From assembly GCA_018296165.2 (NCBI GenBank), contig JACKQL020000014.1, forward strand, positions 992,001 to 1,056,000: a stretch of DNA of 64,000 bases. The letters run 5' to 3'. This document shows, in pieces, positions 21,240-32,881 of the stretch; positions within the stretch are counted from its first letter, which is position 1, and every line of letters begins with the position of its first letter. Source of the stretch: Termitomyces sp. T153 (Eukaryota; Basidiomycota; Agaricomycetes; Agaricales; Lyophyllaceae). The notes under the pieces were generated by a model. It made no database searches. It saw only the letters and a list, made by a program, of their open reading frames with translations, and was not told the origin of the DNA. The position numbers and the translations under genes were made by a program.

Positions 21240-22960
21240 TGGCGGCATGGGAAACAAAGTCAAAGCATGGCCACTGCTCATCAGGGGGTTCCTTCCAAGC
21301 CATTAAAAAAGGTCAGACGTACTCTGGAGTTCCCAAACTTTCCCAATGTCATCTTCTGCATACTCTCCAGCAGTATCCCTATCCTCCTTGGCACATTCCT
21401 TGACTTCTTCCTCTGAGGACTCTGAGGGTCGGCAAGACTGTAGGCAGGTCTAGGCAATGTACTGTAGCTGTAAGTGCTGTCCTTTACTTGTCATAGTCAG
21501 AGTGCTGATTAAGTTCTGGTAGAGTTGTTGGCAGTGGTGGTGGGCCCCTTGGGGCTTTTGTCAGGGGAGGCCTCAGTGCAGTCAGCGGCAGAAGCAGTCT
21601 CTGCCTCACATTCCAAGCCTGGCATTGGCCCTGGTGTGGTCCACCCCATCCATATAGGGTCAAGAGTTGTGTAGGAAGACATGATGCCAGAGCACTTTGC
21701 AGAGGCTGCAAAGCAGGCAAGAGGTCCTCTAACATAAGAGTGGTGCCAGGCAGTGGCTCCAGTGTGTCATTGGCATGTCCCTTACTTACTGAGCTAATCC
21801 ACATCTCTAGTGCACATCCTGTACCCAGCAGATTGAATAGTGTGAGTTTAAGAAGCCTGTGCCGGAAGTGTGGCAGGACATGTTAGTGTGTCTCCTGTAT
21901 TGCTCGTGGCATGAGAAGTGCTCTGTCACTCTAAGTTGGTGTGCTGCCTGCATTGCAGCGGAGCAGGGGTGGGACCACAAGTGGGTTGCAGCACAGTTGG
22001 AGAAGGGTTGGAGGAGTAGGGTGTCAGGGCAGGGTTCTGGAGTAGAGAGGGGAGTTGGTGCAGGGCAGCTCCCAATGAAAGTTGGGCCCCTGCAGGGTAA
22101 GTGGAAGGAGAGGGCCACTACAGTGCATGATAAGAGTAAACAGAGGGCATCCCCCTTACTGGAGGTGGGGCCTAGCAAGCGGGCACAGGGGAAGCAGGCA
22201 ATGGCAGACCTCCCAGGCCCCACAGTGTATTCCCCAATCTCTGGGGCCTTGGTCAAGCAGTCTGTGGGAGGGTCATGGTCAGCTGCTGAGGCTTTCCTGC
22301 AGCATTGGGTGGAGGAGCTGGAGCAGTCATTGGCCACACACAGGGAGGAAGCTTAGAGGATGGGGGAAAAGAGGGACGGGCTTTGGAGGGAGTTGGACAG
22401 GGCTCAGAGAGAACAGGACATAGCATGGAGAGACAAGGACATTGCCATGAGGACTGCCATGGAATGACTATCACAGCTTCAGGAGCTGCAAGCATGTATG
22501 AGACTGTTGGAGGCATGGGCAGAGATGGTGGAGCAGCGGTCAGAGGGGTTGGAGGTGCAGGGAACTCAGTGGGGGCCTAGTGCCAGGGAAGCCCAGACAG
22601 CAGCAGAGAGGGAGTGGTGGTGGAAGGAGTGGCTTGCCAACAAGGCAGCCTCAAGGTGGTGGGGAGTGCTCCATAAGTGGTCTCTTTGTTTTCTGTTTCC
22701 TACAAACTGATCCTATTTCTACAGACTGAGCCAGGGAGCACTGCATCCTCCTCAACAGAGCATTGGCAGTGTTGGGGTCCATCTACAATAGGCTAGTGAG
22801 AATGCCTGGGGACCTCCTGCTAGAGTTGGGGCAAGGAGTTATACAGATGGGGTGTCTGCTAGCGGGGCATCAGCAGAGGGTGACAGCGGACCCCGGAGTG
22901 TAGTAGAAGGTGGCGACAGACATGGGGAAACTGCTCCTGGACTTTGGCTTCTTGTTGCTC
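21240..22960 (+). pseudogene. Gypsy-A antisense accessory ORF (Cys-rich, coiled coil)
   Basis: It lies on the strand opposite to pol, between the polypurine tract and the end of the chromodomain, so it is convergent with pol. The main block (21840-22710) stays in one frame with only two internal stops. It begins with a Cys cluster (VCLLYCSWHEKCSVTLSW and CAACIAAEQGWD), then VSGQGSGV, MKVGPLQGKW, PGPTVYSPISG, and a long charged helix ending EWLANKAASRWWGVLHKW. A likely intron ending CTACAG (about 22721) leads to a second exon with VLGSIYNRLVRMPGDLLLE. Gypsy-C carries the same product at 34528-36120. Family unknown to me. The Cys spacing suggests metal or nucleic-acid binding; this is inference. 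The copy is broken by frameshifts near its 5' end. Confidence 0.5.
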
Positions 22961-23164
22961 TATGCTCCCTTAGTTCTATATTTTGTACTTGTAGCTTTGT
23001 TGATATTGGACTTCTTACATTTCTGCTGAGCATAAAAAGTTTTCAGAATGAGTGAGGGGCAGAGTAAGTGAAAACACATAGGGGGGGTACTCATAGGAGT
23101 TGAATCCCTGATAAATCCAGAGGCAGGGATTATGCCTACTGATGCCATCTGTACTTGCTAGTCC

Positions 23165-25205
23165 TAGGGGTTCCAGGGCTTGGTGGGGTGTTGTCAATAG
23201 AAGTTTCAGAGTTTGTCGGGGGCTCCATCAAGGTTTTTTTAGGGTTCCCACATGTCATTCTCAGGTCCATAGCCCTTCCAGTGGACTAAGTACTGGGGTC
23301 AGCCATGGACCACATAGGAGTCAAGGATTTGGTTGACCTTGTAGTGGTACTTGTCTTTGACTTTGATGGGGAGCAGTCAGCTGGGGCATTGGCTAGGAAA
23401 GGGGTCCGGAGCATGTTTTTTGAGGAGTTGGATATGGAACATGGGGTGGAGGCCTTTCAAGCCTGGAGATAGGTTGAGTTTGTAGGCATGTGTGGAGATC
23501 TTCCAAAGGACTTTGAAAGGGCCAAGGCATTTGTGGTCTAGTTTGATGGACGGCCTCCAGGTCTTGAGGTTGTGTTGATTAAGCCAAACCAAAGTGCCAG
23601 GGGGCCAGTCGGGGGTAGGATTGCATTAGGCATTAGCATGTTTGGAGTAGGCTTGATTGGCAGTGTTTATCTTGTCTCAGAGGAACTGGTGAAGGGCTCA
23701 GAGGTCCTCAGCAACTTTGTGGGTGACGTGGAAGGGGATGTCTTTCAGGAATAGGGTGAGTTGGGGGTTGTAGCCTTTGTTGGCATAGAAGGAGGAGACT
23801 CTGGTGGTGGAGTGGAGCATGTTGTTGTAGGTAAACTTGGTGAGAGGGAGTTCTGTGTGCTAGTCATTCTGTAAATAGTTAACATAGAGGTGAAGATACT
23901 GTTCCAACATCTGGTCTACTCATTCTGTTTGTCCATCGGTCTCTGGGTGATAGGCAGTGGAGAGGCTGATTTTGATTTTGAGCGCCTTGCATAGTGATTG
24001 CTAAAAATGGGATATGAACAGGGGTCCACAGTCAGAGACAATGTCATCTGGGAGTCTATGCTTGGAGAATATGTGTTTGAAGAATAGTTTGGTGAACTCC
24101 AGAGCATTCTCAATGGTGTGGCAGGGGATGAAGAGGGCTTGTTTGGTGAGGCAGCAAACAACAATGAGGATTGCATCAAAACCTTTGGAGTCAGGGAGTT
24201 TGATGATATGATCCATTGATATTGAGGACCAGGGGTGCCAGCCGACGGGGAGGGGTTTCAACAATCTGTGGGGGTGGTGGCAGGGTACCTTGGCCTGGAG
24301 ACAAGATTTGCAGGCCCTTATGTATCACATGATGTCCTTCTTCATTCCTAGCCAAAAGTAAGTCTGGAAGATGAGTTGAAGGGTCTTATGAATTCCTGGG
24401 TGCCCCCAGAGCTTGTGGTTGTGCTGCTGCTGGAGTATGTCAAGGTGGATGGACTTGTGGTCTGGAGTGTAAATTTGTCCACTCCAGAGCAGGAGGCAGT
24501 GGTCTGGAGACAGCAAAAAGGGATTTTTGTCCCTTGACTTGTTGGAGTTGTTGTGGGGGTCATGCTGGGTAAAGAAGGAGTCTGGGGGTGCGCTTCTGAT
24601 TTGATGGAGGATTCCTTCTTCATTTAAAATCAGCATGGCATGTAGATGTTTGGGGGGGATTACCACTTTATAGTTGAATGCGTTCTGTTTGGCTTCAAAT
24701 GACTTTTTCAGATATATGTTGGACCTTTGAGTGAGGGCATCAGGTTTTGCGCCAAGTTATCTGGGGCGGTAGTGGATGGTAAAGTCATACTCTAAGAGAG
24801 TTTTGGACCATTGAGCTTGGTGGCGGCTGAGCTGTTTTGTGGTTGTGAAGTATTGCAGGTTGTTGTGGTCAGAGTAGACTTGGATGCAGTGTGGGGATTC
24901 CTCAAGGTAGGCCCACCACTGATGGAAGGCTTCAACAATTGCGAGGAGTTCTTTGTCATAGATGTCATAGTTGAGTTCTGCAGGAATCACCAATTGGATG
25001 TAGAAGGCAATAGGATGGAGATCCTTGCCTCTGGAGTCTGACTGGGAGAGTATTCTGGCAATGGCATAATTGGAGGCATCGCATTTGAGTACAATCAGCA
25101 GAGAGGGGTTGAAATGGTGGAGGACCAGGACAGATGTGAAGGCCTTCTTCAGGAGGAGGAATATGCTTTGGCACTTGCTGTCTCAATTCCAAGGGGTGTC
25201 CTTCT
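23165..25205 (-). pseudogene. Gypsy-A RNase H, integrase and chromodomain
   Basis: Minus-strand reading contains RNase H signatures (LKCDASNYAIARILSQ, YDIYDKELLAIVEAF, VYSDHNNLQYF), an integrase zinc module (HKLWGHPGIHKT followed by CKSCLQAK), integrase core pieces (SISMDHIIKLPDS, IVSDCGPLFIS, STAYHPETDGQTEW), a GPFKVL-type C-terminal domain and a chromodomain (YLVHWKGYGPENDMWEP). The chromodomain places it among chromoviruses, whose integrase is thought to target marked chromatin. Several stops interrupt it. Confidence 0.8.
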
Positions 25206-26370
25206 GCATGAGTCAGTTGAGGGGTTTGGTGATTCTGGAGTAGTTGTTGATGAAATGGCGATAAAAGTTAGCAAACCCCAGGAATGACTGTACCTCCTTG
25301 ACATTCTGCAGTGGGGGCCAGTTGAGTATAGCATCGACTTTGGCGGGGTCCATGCACATGCCATTGGGAGTGACAATGACCCTGAGGTATTCAACCTCCA
25401 TTGTGTGGAAAGAGCATTTCTCGGGTGTGGTGTGAAGGTAGTACTCCCAGAGTCATTTCAAGATGCAGTGAACATGCTCCAGATGCTCTGCCAGCAAATT
25501 TGAGTAGATCAGTATGTCATCCAGATACACAATAACAAAAATGTTGTTCATGTCATGGAAGATGTTGTTCATGAAGTACTGGAAAGTGGCAGGGGAGTTA
25601 GTCATTCAGAAGGGCATTACAAGATACTCAAAGAGGCCGTAGTGGGTGCAAAAGGCGGTCTTCCATTCATGCCCAGGAGCGATCCAGACATTGTTGTAGC
25701 TAGAGCAGAGATTTATCTTTGTGTAGATCTTAGCACTATAGAGGCAGTCAACAAGGTCTCTAATCAGGGGGAGGGGATACCAGTTCTTTTTGGTGACTTT
25801 GTTGAGTCCCTAATAATCTACACAGAGTTGGAGTAATCTGTCTTTCTTCTTAGCAAACAGGACCAGAGCGCTGGTGGTGGAGATTGACAGGTGTATGAAG
25901 CCCTTGCCAAGCATGTCATCAAGGTACTCCTTCAGGGCCCAGAGCTCAATCTCAGACATGTTGTAAATCTTGCCAAATGGGGGTGAGGCGCCCTTTCCAA
26001 GATTGATCTTGTGGTTATAGGAGCAGTGCGGGGAAAGTTCTTTGGCACTCCCTTCAGAGAACATGTCAGCGAACTCATGATACTCTGGGGGAACTACTTC
26101 GGCTAGGATCTGTTCCTCCACTCTATTCTCTGGCACAGTGGTTCCTGCACAGAGGTGCTCCTCTGGTAGGGCTGGTGTGATCTGCAATTGGAAGGCAGGG
26201 GTGCCATCTTGTAGGATGTGGGCAAAGGGAATGGCACTAATTATTTTAATGTTGAGGCCTCTGGAGTTGATGGTGGATGTTGAGGTGGTAGCTGCCAAGT
26301 CTGGAGTGGTGGCAGAGTTGGTCGGGGGGGTCAAGCATTGCTGGCCAGGGTACTGCGGGCCTTTGTATCA
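25206..26370 (-). pseudogene. Gypsy-A reverse transcriptase
   Basis: Minus-strand RT begins with VVPPEYHEFADMFSE and LSPHCSYNHKINL, continues [53 protein letters not shown] and the catalytic VYLDDILIYSN (YLDD at 25516-25527), then FLGFANFYRHFI. The two catalytic Asp are intact, but stops follow CVDY and MPF. Confidence 0.85.
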
Positions 26371-26559
26371 ATTCTGAGGTATGTTGGGAGGCAGCCATCA
26401 TAATTTGATTGAGGATGACCAAGGTGGAGTTGTGCTTTCTTCACCATCAGGGTTACTGTTGGAGGTTGAGGGGTTCTGGGTTGCTCCAGAGGTGCTGGCA
26501 CCAGGGTCAGAGACATCAGAGTCCAAGATAGACTGGAGGCAGAGGGGGATGGTGGCTGC

Positions 26560-27552
26560 TAAACTTGCTTCAGGGCCAGGGAATTGCATGGTGAGGTTTT
26601 TCTAGTCAATGTCAGGGTTGACGTCTTGCAGCCATGAGAGTCTGAGCACAATTGGAGTCGACGGGAGTAATTGGGTGATAAGGAGCCAGGCCTGAAACTG
26701 CAGGTTATTGTTGAGGGTGAGGGTGTTGTCATGGTATTGAGTGATTTCTGTTGTGGCAGGGCTTCCATCGAAGAGTTGGAGCTTGAGGGGTTTGTTAAGG
26801 TTATTATTGTGTCGGAGGTCAAGTTGACTGCTGACAAAAGTGCCGGAGGTGCTGCTCTCGATGAGGGCAGGGAGTGCCTTAGGCAAGCCATCGAGTTGGA
26901 CATTGATGACAAACAATCATGTGGACCTGGAGCAGAGCTGCAGAGGAGTCCAAGGGTGGTTGATTGTGGTCTCGGAGTTCTCAGAGGAAGTTGAGACATG
27001 AAAGGGTACTAGCCTGGAATTGGTGGGGTTGTTCCAGTTGAGGTAGAGAGTGAGGCTGGGCCAATTGACATGGGGATTGGTGGAGCAGAGCCATGAGAAT
27101 CCCAAGATGATAGGGGCAGAGGTGTATAGTTTTGTGATAAGTAGTCAGAGTTCTTGCTGTCATCCATTGGCAAAGGTTATGGTTATTTCCAGGCAGTGTG
27201 TGATGTCTCCGGCAGGGGTGGGGTCTCCATCAAAGAGTTTGAGGGGGATCAAGGTGGGGAGGTGTTGGAGGAGGTGGGGAGCGAGCACTGCCAGGGATTC
27301 ATTAATGAAATTATCAGTGGCACCACTGTCAACTAGTGTGAGGAGGTGGTTGTCAGAGAAGGGAAGAGTGGTGTGGAGGAGAAGGGTAGTGGAGGAGTGA
27401 GAGGGAAGATGTGCTGGGAGGTTGTCTGGGGTGAGTACCATTGTGCAGAGAAGCATGGCCAGGGTGGAAAAGATGTTGGGGTCTGGTCTGTGGTCTAGTG
27501 CATCTTCAAGACCTAAACTGCCAACTTGTTTTCTGTAAACTGGTAGTCGCAC
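26560..27552 (-). pseudogene. Gypsy-A tandem retropepsin domains
   Basis: Two successive aspartic-protease-like units are read on the minus strand. Unit 1 (about 27480-27050) has LTLVDSGATDNFINES, LKLFDGDPTPAGDITH and PIILGFSWLCSTNPHVNW. Unit 2 (about 26900-26590) has ALIESSTSGTFVSSQL, LQLFDGSPATTEITQYH and PIVLRLSWLQDVNPDID. The DSG in unit 1 is intact; unit 2 here has ESS, while Gypsy-C keeps DSG. Retropepsins work as dimers of single domains, so a fused pair could act as one pseudo-dimer; this is inference. Confidence 0.75.
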
Positions 27553-27602
27553 TCTTCTCCATTAATTATCCATATGGCACATCCCATCACCTGTTGTTTA
27601 GG

Positions 27603-27644
27603 ACAACTGTGGATAAAGTGCCCCTGCTCACCACATAGGATGCA
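27603..27644 (-). other. Gypsy-A gag zinc knuckle
   Basis: CILCGEQGHFIHSC fits CX2CX4HX4C, the nucleocapsid-type knuckle that binds element RNA. It lies between gag and the first protease domain. Confidence 0.85.
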
Positions 27645-27848
27645 TACGCCCTCTTTCCATTGTTTCTCCTGTGTCTCCTCCAGTACATCAATCCATGGCC
27701 AATCCCAAATCTTATTTGTGCATAGGGCTTCTTGATCATTGGCTGAGTTCAGAGTGTTGTCATGGTCATTGGGGTTGGTGTCCAGGGGCTCCAGGGTTTC
27801 ATGGAGGTTGGCGGCATTGAGCTGGGCAGGTGGACATTGTCCCAGGGG

Positions 27849-29990
27849 TCAATTGGTGCTGGTGGTTCCTTGGCTTAGAGGGAAATGGGGCATGAGGTTG
27901 GTGGGATTGGTGGGAATTGAGGATTGAGTGCCATTGGTTGCTCTGGCCTGCCAATTGGTGTTACTGGAGGTGTCCCATGAGGTCCAGGGTGCCACATTTT
28001 TGCTGCAATCTTCCCAGTAGCATTTGTCAACTTGGGTCACAAGTGCCTTGTACCTGTTATAGGTGGTTTGCTTGGGTGCGAGGCAAAGGACGTCCTTGAT
28101 CCATTGAGGCAGAGCACAACAGAGGGTGAATTGGAGGGCATTGTAGTTCCAACCAGTCTCATAGGCTTCCTGTTCAAATCGTACAATAAAGATCATGAAG
28201 CATTTGTTGTCATGCATCCAGAGGTTGAAGAGATTTTCCTCCACTTCTGCTACAGTGTTAAAGATGCTGAACTTACTCAAGAATTCTGAGTAAAAGAAAG
28301 CCAATTGGAGAGTATGGGATTGTTGGGATCAAACTGGAGTAGTGCAGTATAGTGATCAAAGGCAATACCCTGTAAATACAATGTGGCAAAGGCTACTTGT
28401 GAGCTCTCAAGCTGGAAGGTAATGGGCTTAGCTTGGAACATAGTCAGGCACTGAGACTGAGTTAGGAAGATTCACCACTTCTGGGGGTTGCAGCTGGTAA
28501 AGGGCTTGGGTTTCTGAATGTTGAGTTTTCCTTCCTGAGCCAGTGCATTGCAGGTATTGTCCTAGGAGTTCTGAGTTTGAGGCAGGGATCTGGCATTGTA
28601 GTAGTAATAATAGTTGTTCCTGTTTCCATGCTGGGGGAGGGGAAGTTGTCCATAGCCAGTCTCCATCCTCTAGGTGGTCTGCCGTTGGAAGGTCTGCCAT
28701 TAGGGTTTTGACCTGCATTGCTTAGGGGAAGCCTGGGGGCCCATTGAGAGGGAGGGGGTTCTCCAGAAGTAGGGAGTTTGAAGTCATTGGCATTGGTGGG
28801 AGGGTTGGGCATTAGAACAGGTGGGGGGGAGGGGGATTAGCAGGGAAAGGGGATTGGGGTGCTCCAGGACCTGTAGGCTGCCTTGGAGGAGCAGGAACAT
28901 TCTGGTGGAGTGGAAGTATGTTGGTCTAGGAGGTGCAGAGGTTGAAGTGGGGAGGTCTGTCCTACAGAGGACCATTGCGTGGAGTGGGCTTGTTCGTGGG
29001 GTTGCTGGGCTTGTTGATGTAGAACAGAGTCTAGTTATCATCATCGACACACAGGAGTGGCCATTGAGAAGCGGGGTTCAGGGGCAGCAGGCTGGTCCCA
29101 TGTTTGAAAGGTGCTGGAGATGGAGTTGGCCTGGGCTCAGGCAAAGAGAGCCAAAGTGTGGGCAGCAAGTTGGTAGAATAATCCCCCTGTGGGGTTGAGG
29201 TTCCTCAGGATGCTGGAGGCTACGTTGAGTTCTTCCTGCTGGCAGGGAATAGGAGGTGGGGCTTTGCTTCATGCTTTGATGGGTTTCTTGCATTGCACAT
29301 GGAAGGAGCAGGAAGGGTCCAGTGGGTCTTTGAAAGGGCGGTGGTTTGGGCTGGTATGGATTTCTTTGACCAATGTGTGGAGCTTGTTCCTCAAGTTAGC
29401 GTTAATGCCCAGGGTGCCCTGCATAGTCTCCAGGAGGTTTCTTGCAGATAATGTTTGTGGAAGTCAAGAAATCAATCTGCCCAAACTTCCAGAGTGGCGG
29501 AGGCATCAGGGTAGCCTAAAGTGATGAGGAGGGTGCAGGTGTGTCTTGCAAACTCCATGGGGGAGAGGCAGAGAAAGCAGAGGACCTCGTTGCATTGTTG
29601 GATGTAGGCTTTGACTCTTTGCTGTTTAGAGGAGGAGGAAATTTAAGCAGAGGATGACAGGCATGGAGGGAAATAATTATCTGGGTGCTCTGGAGGGGCT
29701 TGGGCTGCAGCGGGGACTGGATATGCATAGTAGTGGGTGGAGGGAAGGTAGGCGGGGTTGGGGGGTGCTGCAGAGTACCCTCCGGGGTATACACAAGGAT
29801 TGTTGCCATCAGCAGAGAATGCTGGAGGGCAGTGCCAACCTGGAGGTATTTTCTGGCTGATGGAGGGGGCATAGAACACCTGGTTGGGGTTAGGGGTCTA
29901 GTGGTGAGGGATGTACTAATCTGCAGAGGGGCCTGAATAGAATGGGGTGTAGAGATTTTCAGGTATTGGTTGACTATAGACATTGGTTAG
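27849..29990 (-). pseudogene. Gypsy-A gag
   Basis: The retrotransposon gag domain reads on the minus strand as FYSEFLSKFSIFN, FNLWMHDNKCFMIFIVRFEQ, LCCALPQWIKDVLCLAPKQ and CYWEDCSKN (28304-27849). Upstream is a Pro/Asn/Ser-rich N-terminal part in broken frames (28812-29983). No intact frame spans it. Confidence 0.65.
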
Positions 29991-30048
29991 GTAACCAGTA
30001 GGGTTGTATGCAGAGTTATATGCAGACATTGAGAACAGGGTAAGGGGG

Positions 30049-30060
30049 AGTCTTGATATT
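30049..30060 (-). promoter_or_regulatory. Gypsy-A primer-binding site (self-priming type)
   Basis: In element sense AATATCAAGACT, one nt after the LTR. It is the exact complement of AGTCTTGATATT, which lies in the same LTR (plus coordinates 30611-30622) with its first base 32 nt from the start of a TATATAA box (30648-30654), i.e. at the predicted transcript start. This is the arrangement of Tf1-type self-priming. Confidence 0.7.
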
Positions 30061-30061
30061 A

Positions 30062-30897
30062 TGTCAGGTTCTGCTGATGACAGGGGCTCAGCTACACTGG
30101 CAAATCCTTATTAGGCAGATATGATGTCTTATGCTTATAAACTTGTGTCTGAAGTTGGTGTGGAGTGGAGGGACTTGTGAGGGAAAGCTGGGGGGAGCAG
30201 TCCAAGCAAGTCCAGAGTAGTCTGAGGAAGTCTAAGTCCAAATATATTAATGTTGGGCTTGGATGGGTGTCAGGAACAAGCATGTAAATAAATTGCAGAG
30301 TAGTTGGAGGCTTTGCTAGGGATGGGGGCAGAGCCAGAGTGTGACAGGGGAATTGATCAAGACTTGGTGGGTTTGGGCCTTGCTCTTTGCTCAGCCTGGA
30401 GTTGTCATAAGAATGTTTGGAGTTTGTAGCACAGGTGCAGAGTTTGTACTGATGTTGGAGATAAAAGGAACTTAGAGAAACAAAGGAAGTATGCACAGTC
30501 AAGATGAGACAGAGATGAGGCAAGATGAGACAGTGGAAAGAGATAGATTTGAGACTAAAAATAGAAACAGAGACGAGACAAAAGACAAGATATAGGAAAC
30601 CAGTAAATGCAATATCAAGACTAAAGTATCAGGAGTTACTCTATGACTTATATACCAACTACTGGGTGGCTTCAGAGGACAGAGGATATGGTGGCAGGGC
30701 TTGATGGAGCTGCGTGGAGTTGACAGGTGTTGGGTGCAATTGTGGGGTGGGCCATGGTGACATTCTGATGGGATCAGCTGGAAAGCAGGCTGCTCTGGGG
30801 TCATTGGGGTGCTCTGGAGCAGGTCGGGGAAATTAGAGTGGAGGGTTGGGGGTGTGTGACGTAGTTAGGGATTGGTGGGGGGAGTCTTAGGAGCTAG
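30062..30897 (-). repeat. Gypsy-A 5' LTR, main fragment (inverted part)
   Basis: Plus-strand TGTCAGGTTCTGC through gtcttaggagct, where homology to the other LTR ends; the last about 200 nt are at 18661-18858 in the opposite orientation. It carries the TATA box (30648-30654) and predicted start site. Confidence 0.85.
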
Positions 30898-32250
30898 GTG
30901 GCAATGGATGTCATCAGGGTCCATGGCCAATCAACACACATTCCCATTTCCACTTGGGCCAGTCTGGAAAACACACTACCAAGTTATGTGGAATGAGCAG
31001 CCCAAGAGTCAAGAGAGGTGAGTGAAAGACTATGAGCAGCTCAATCAGAAAGGCATAAAAACACATTGATGGCACCAGAGCCAATCACTCAAGGCAACCA
31101 GGATGCACCTGGCCTAGCTAACCCAGACAAAACCACACACCACATAGACCTCAGAAGAAGACATTGTCCTAATTGCATTTCCTGACCTTGCCAACATCAT
31201 AACCATTGAAGAAATTGAACACCTCCTCTCCATCACCAAATCCTGAGGTGACCCCATATCCATTGACCTTGGTAACAAGCCTCACACATGGAAAGAGACT
31301 CAAGAGTTGCCATATGCTAAAGAATGGGAGATGAGATACAGAGAAGAACTGAAGTTGCTCAAAGAAATGGGAGTACACAAACTAATACCTACAAATTAAT
31401 ATCATAAGACCAAGTCCCTGCAGGACACAAATTTAAAAGGAGTGGCCTCTCTTCAAAATCAAGCAAGGTGAAACCAGAAAAAGCTGTTTGCTTCAAGGTT
31501 AGACTTGTTTTCAAGGGGTTTGAGCAGATATATGGCTGAGATTACATCAAAACTACCTCATCAACAGCATGCATGGAATCATGGTGAGTACTGCTACACT
31601 TGGCCACAGCACAAGGCTGGGATACAACCAAAATTGACATCAAGACTGCATTTGTCTATGACCTGCTCCCAAAAGATGAGACACAGTACATGGAACAATC
31701 TAAGGTATTTGAGGAGCCAGATAAAGAAGGATGAGTGTGGTGCCTATTGTGTGGACTTTACAGGATAGAGCAAGCTGAACAAATATAGAATGGCACACTG
31801 AACAACAATATGCTATCATGGGGGTTTACGTGCCTTCACTACAAGTCCTGCATCTACTTCAGAAAAACCAATATAAGTATGATGATATCAGTGGTATATG
31901 TGGATGACTTTCTATCCATTGTAAGTAGCAAAGTGGAGAATGACCAAATTCAAAGACCAATTACAATCTGTCTGGACAATATTTGACCTTGGAACACCCA
32001 AATTTGTTGTAGGCATTGGCATCAAATGAGATTACAAAAACTGCCTTGTGAAACTCTCCCAGACTGCACTGATTGACAAAGTCATCTCACAATTTGGTTA
32101 GTTGCAGGCTGTGCCACTGTCTCTCCCTAGAGAACCTGGACTCAAGCTCAAGCAAGCCAAGAAATCATCCATAACCCCCAACAAGGCTGTAGTCTTTCAG
32201 AAAACCCCATACAGATCTCTGGTCAAATGTCTATCATACATTGACATCTC
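30898..32250 (+). pseudogene. Copia-1 reverse transcriptase, N-terminal and central part
   Basis: Plus-strand Copia RT in broken frames: EEDIVLIAFPDLANI and EEIEHLLSI upstream, EELKLLKEMGVHKLIP, CFKVRLVFKGFEQIYG, TTKIDIKTAFVYDLLPKDET, MLSWGFTCLHYKSCIYFRK and the active site VVYVDDFLSIVSS (YVDD at 31896-31907, intact). It is interrupted at 32250 by Gypsy-B inside a segment reading YIDIS and resumes at 55864. Confidence 0.8.
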
Positions 32251-32807
32251 TGTTAGGGGATGTCCCATTCCTTCTCTGTCCTGTTCTCCCTCATTATGGT
32301 TTTCCTTTATTCTCCTTTGTTTTTCCTATGTGCTGGTCCCAGTTCTAGCCCTCAGGCTGAACCAGTTCTCTGTCCATAATTCTGACAAGTATTGCCCCTT
32401 CCATATGGCCTCTGATCAGACCCCTGGATTGTTTCCTGCATTCTGGACCTACTACTCATTTTAGGCCTCCCATCCTTGGACTACAAGTACTCTTGACCAA
32501 GGGCTATCTTTTGGTTATATTTGTACATGGTCACATGCAGGTAGTCTGGAGATCAAGGCCATTTACAATGGATTTCCACTTTTTGATTGGACTTCAGATT
32601 TGGTTGTTCTTGGGTGTTTTTTCCAGAAGCTCTAGAGTAAATTTTCCAAACACTGGTGTTGGTGATCCTTAGACTTGTTCTTTTTGGATCTCCCTCTGCC
32701 AGATGAGTAGCTAGAACTCTAAAACTCCTTGTAGATACTGAATAGACTTTGGATCTCCCTCTGCCAGTTGTGTGATTGAGCCACAGCCTCTAGAGGTCAC
32801 CCTTACA
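32251..32807 (+). repeat. Gypsy-B 5' LTR
   Basis: 557 bp, TGTTAGGGG to CCTTACA. It pairs with 49751-49914 plus 55462-55858, the 3' LTR split by Copia-D. Confidence 0.88.
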
Positions 32808-32881
32808 GCAGAACAACTCTCTCTGTTTCTATATTTGGTCTGAGAGCCCCTTTTTTGATTGCCTGAGTTTTTACTTGGTTC

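Larger units (their letters stand above)
18661..30897 (-). mobile_element. Gypsy-A: chromovirus, rearranged by an internal inversion
   Basis: The first 198 nt of an LTR lie in plus orientation at 18661-18858, after GCAGT. A complete LTR in minus orientation lies at 20117-21133 and is preceded by ACTGC, the complement of GCAGT. The missing remainder of the first LTR is at 30062-30897, in minus orientation. Gag-pol reads on the minus strand. Everything fits an element inserted in plus orientation, then a segment of about 12 kb (18859-30897) inverted with one break in the 5' LTR and one in flanking Copia-1. Coding order: gag, zinc knuckle, two proteases, RT, RNase H, integrase, chromodomain. All parts have stops. 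Confidence 0.85.

Noticed and set aside
23165..29990. Many plus-strand reading frames of 60-125 codons over the Gypsy-A gag-pol region (for example 28821-29198)
   Set aside because: They mirror the minus-strand gag-pol frames, show no domain of their own, and differ from the antisense frame at 21240-22960, which lies outside the pol coding region and shares protein features with Gypsy-C.
32808..32881. A self-priming or tRNA primer site for Gypsy-B just after its 5' LTR
   Set aside because: Only a weak partial complement (about 8 nt) to its own LTR was found, with no TATA at the right distance, so no call is made.
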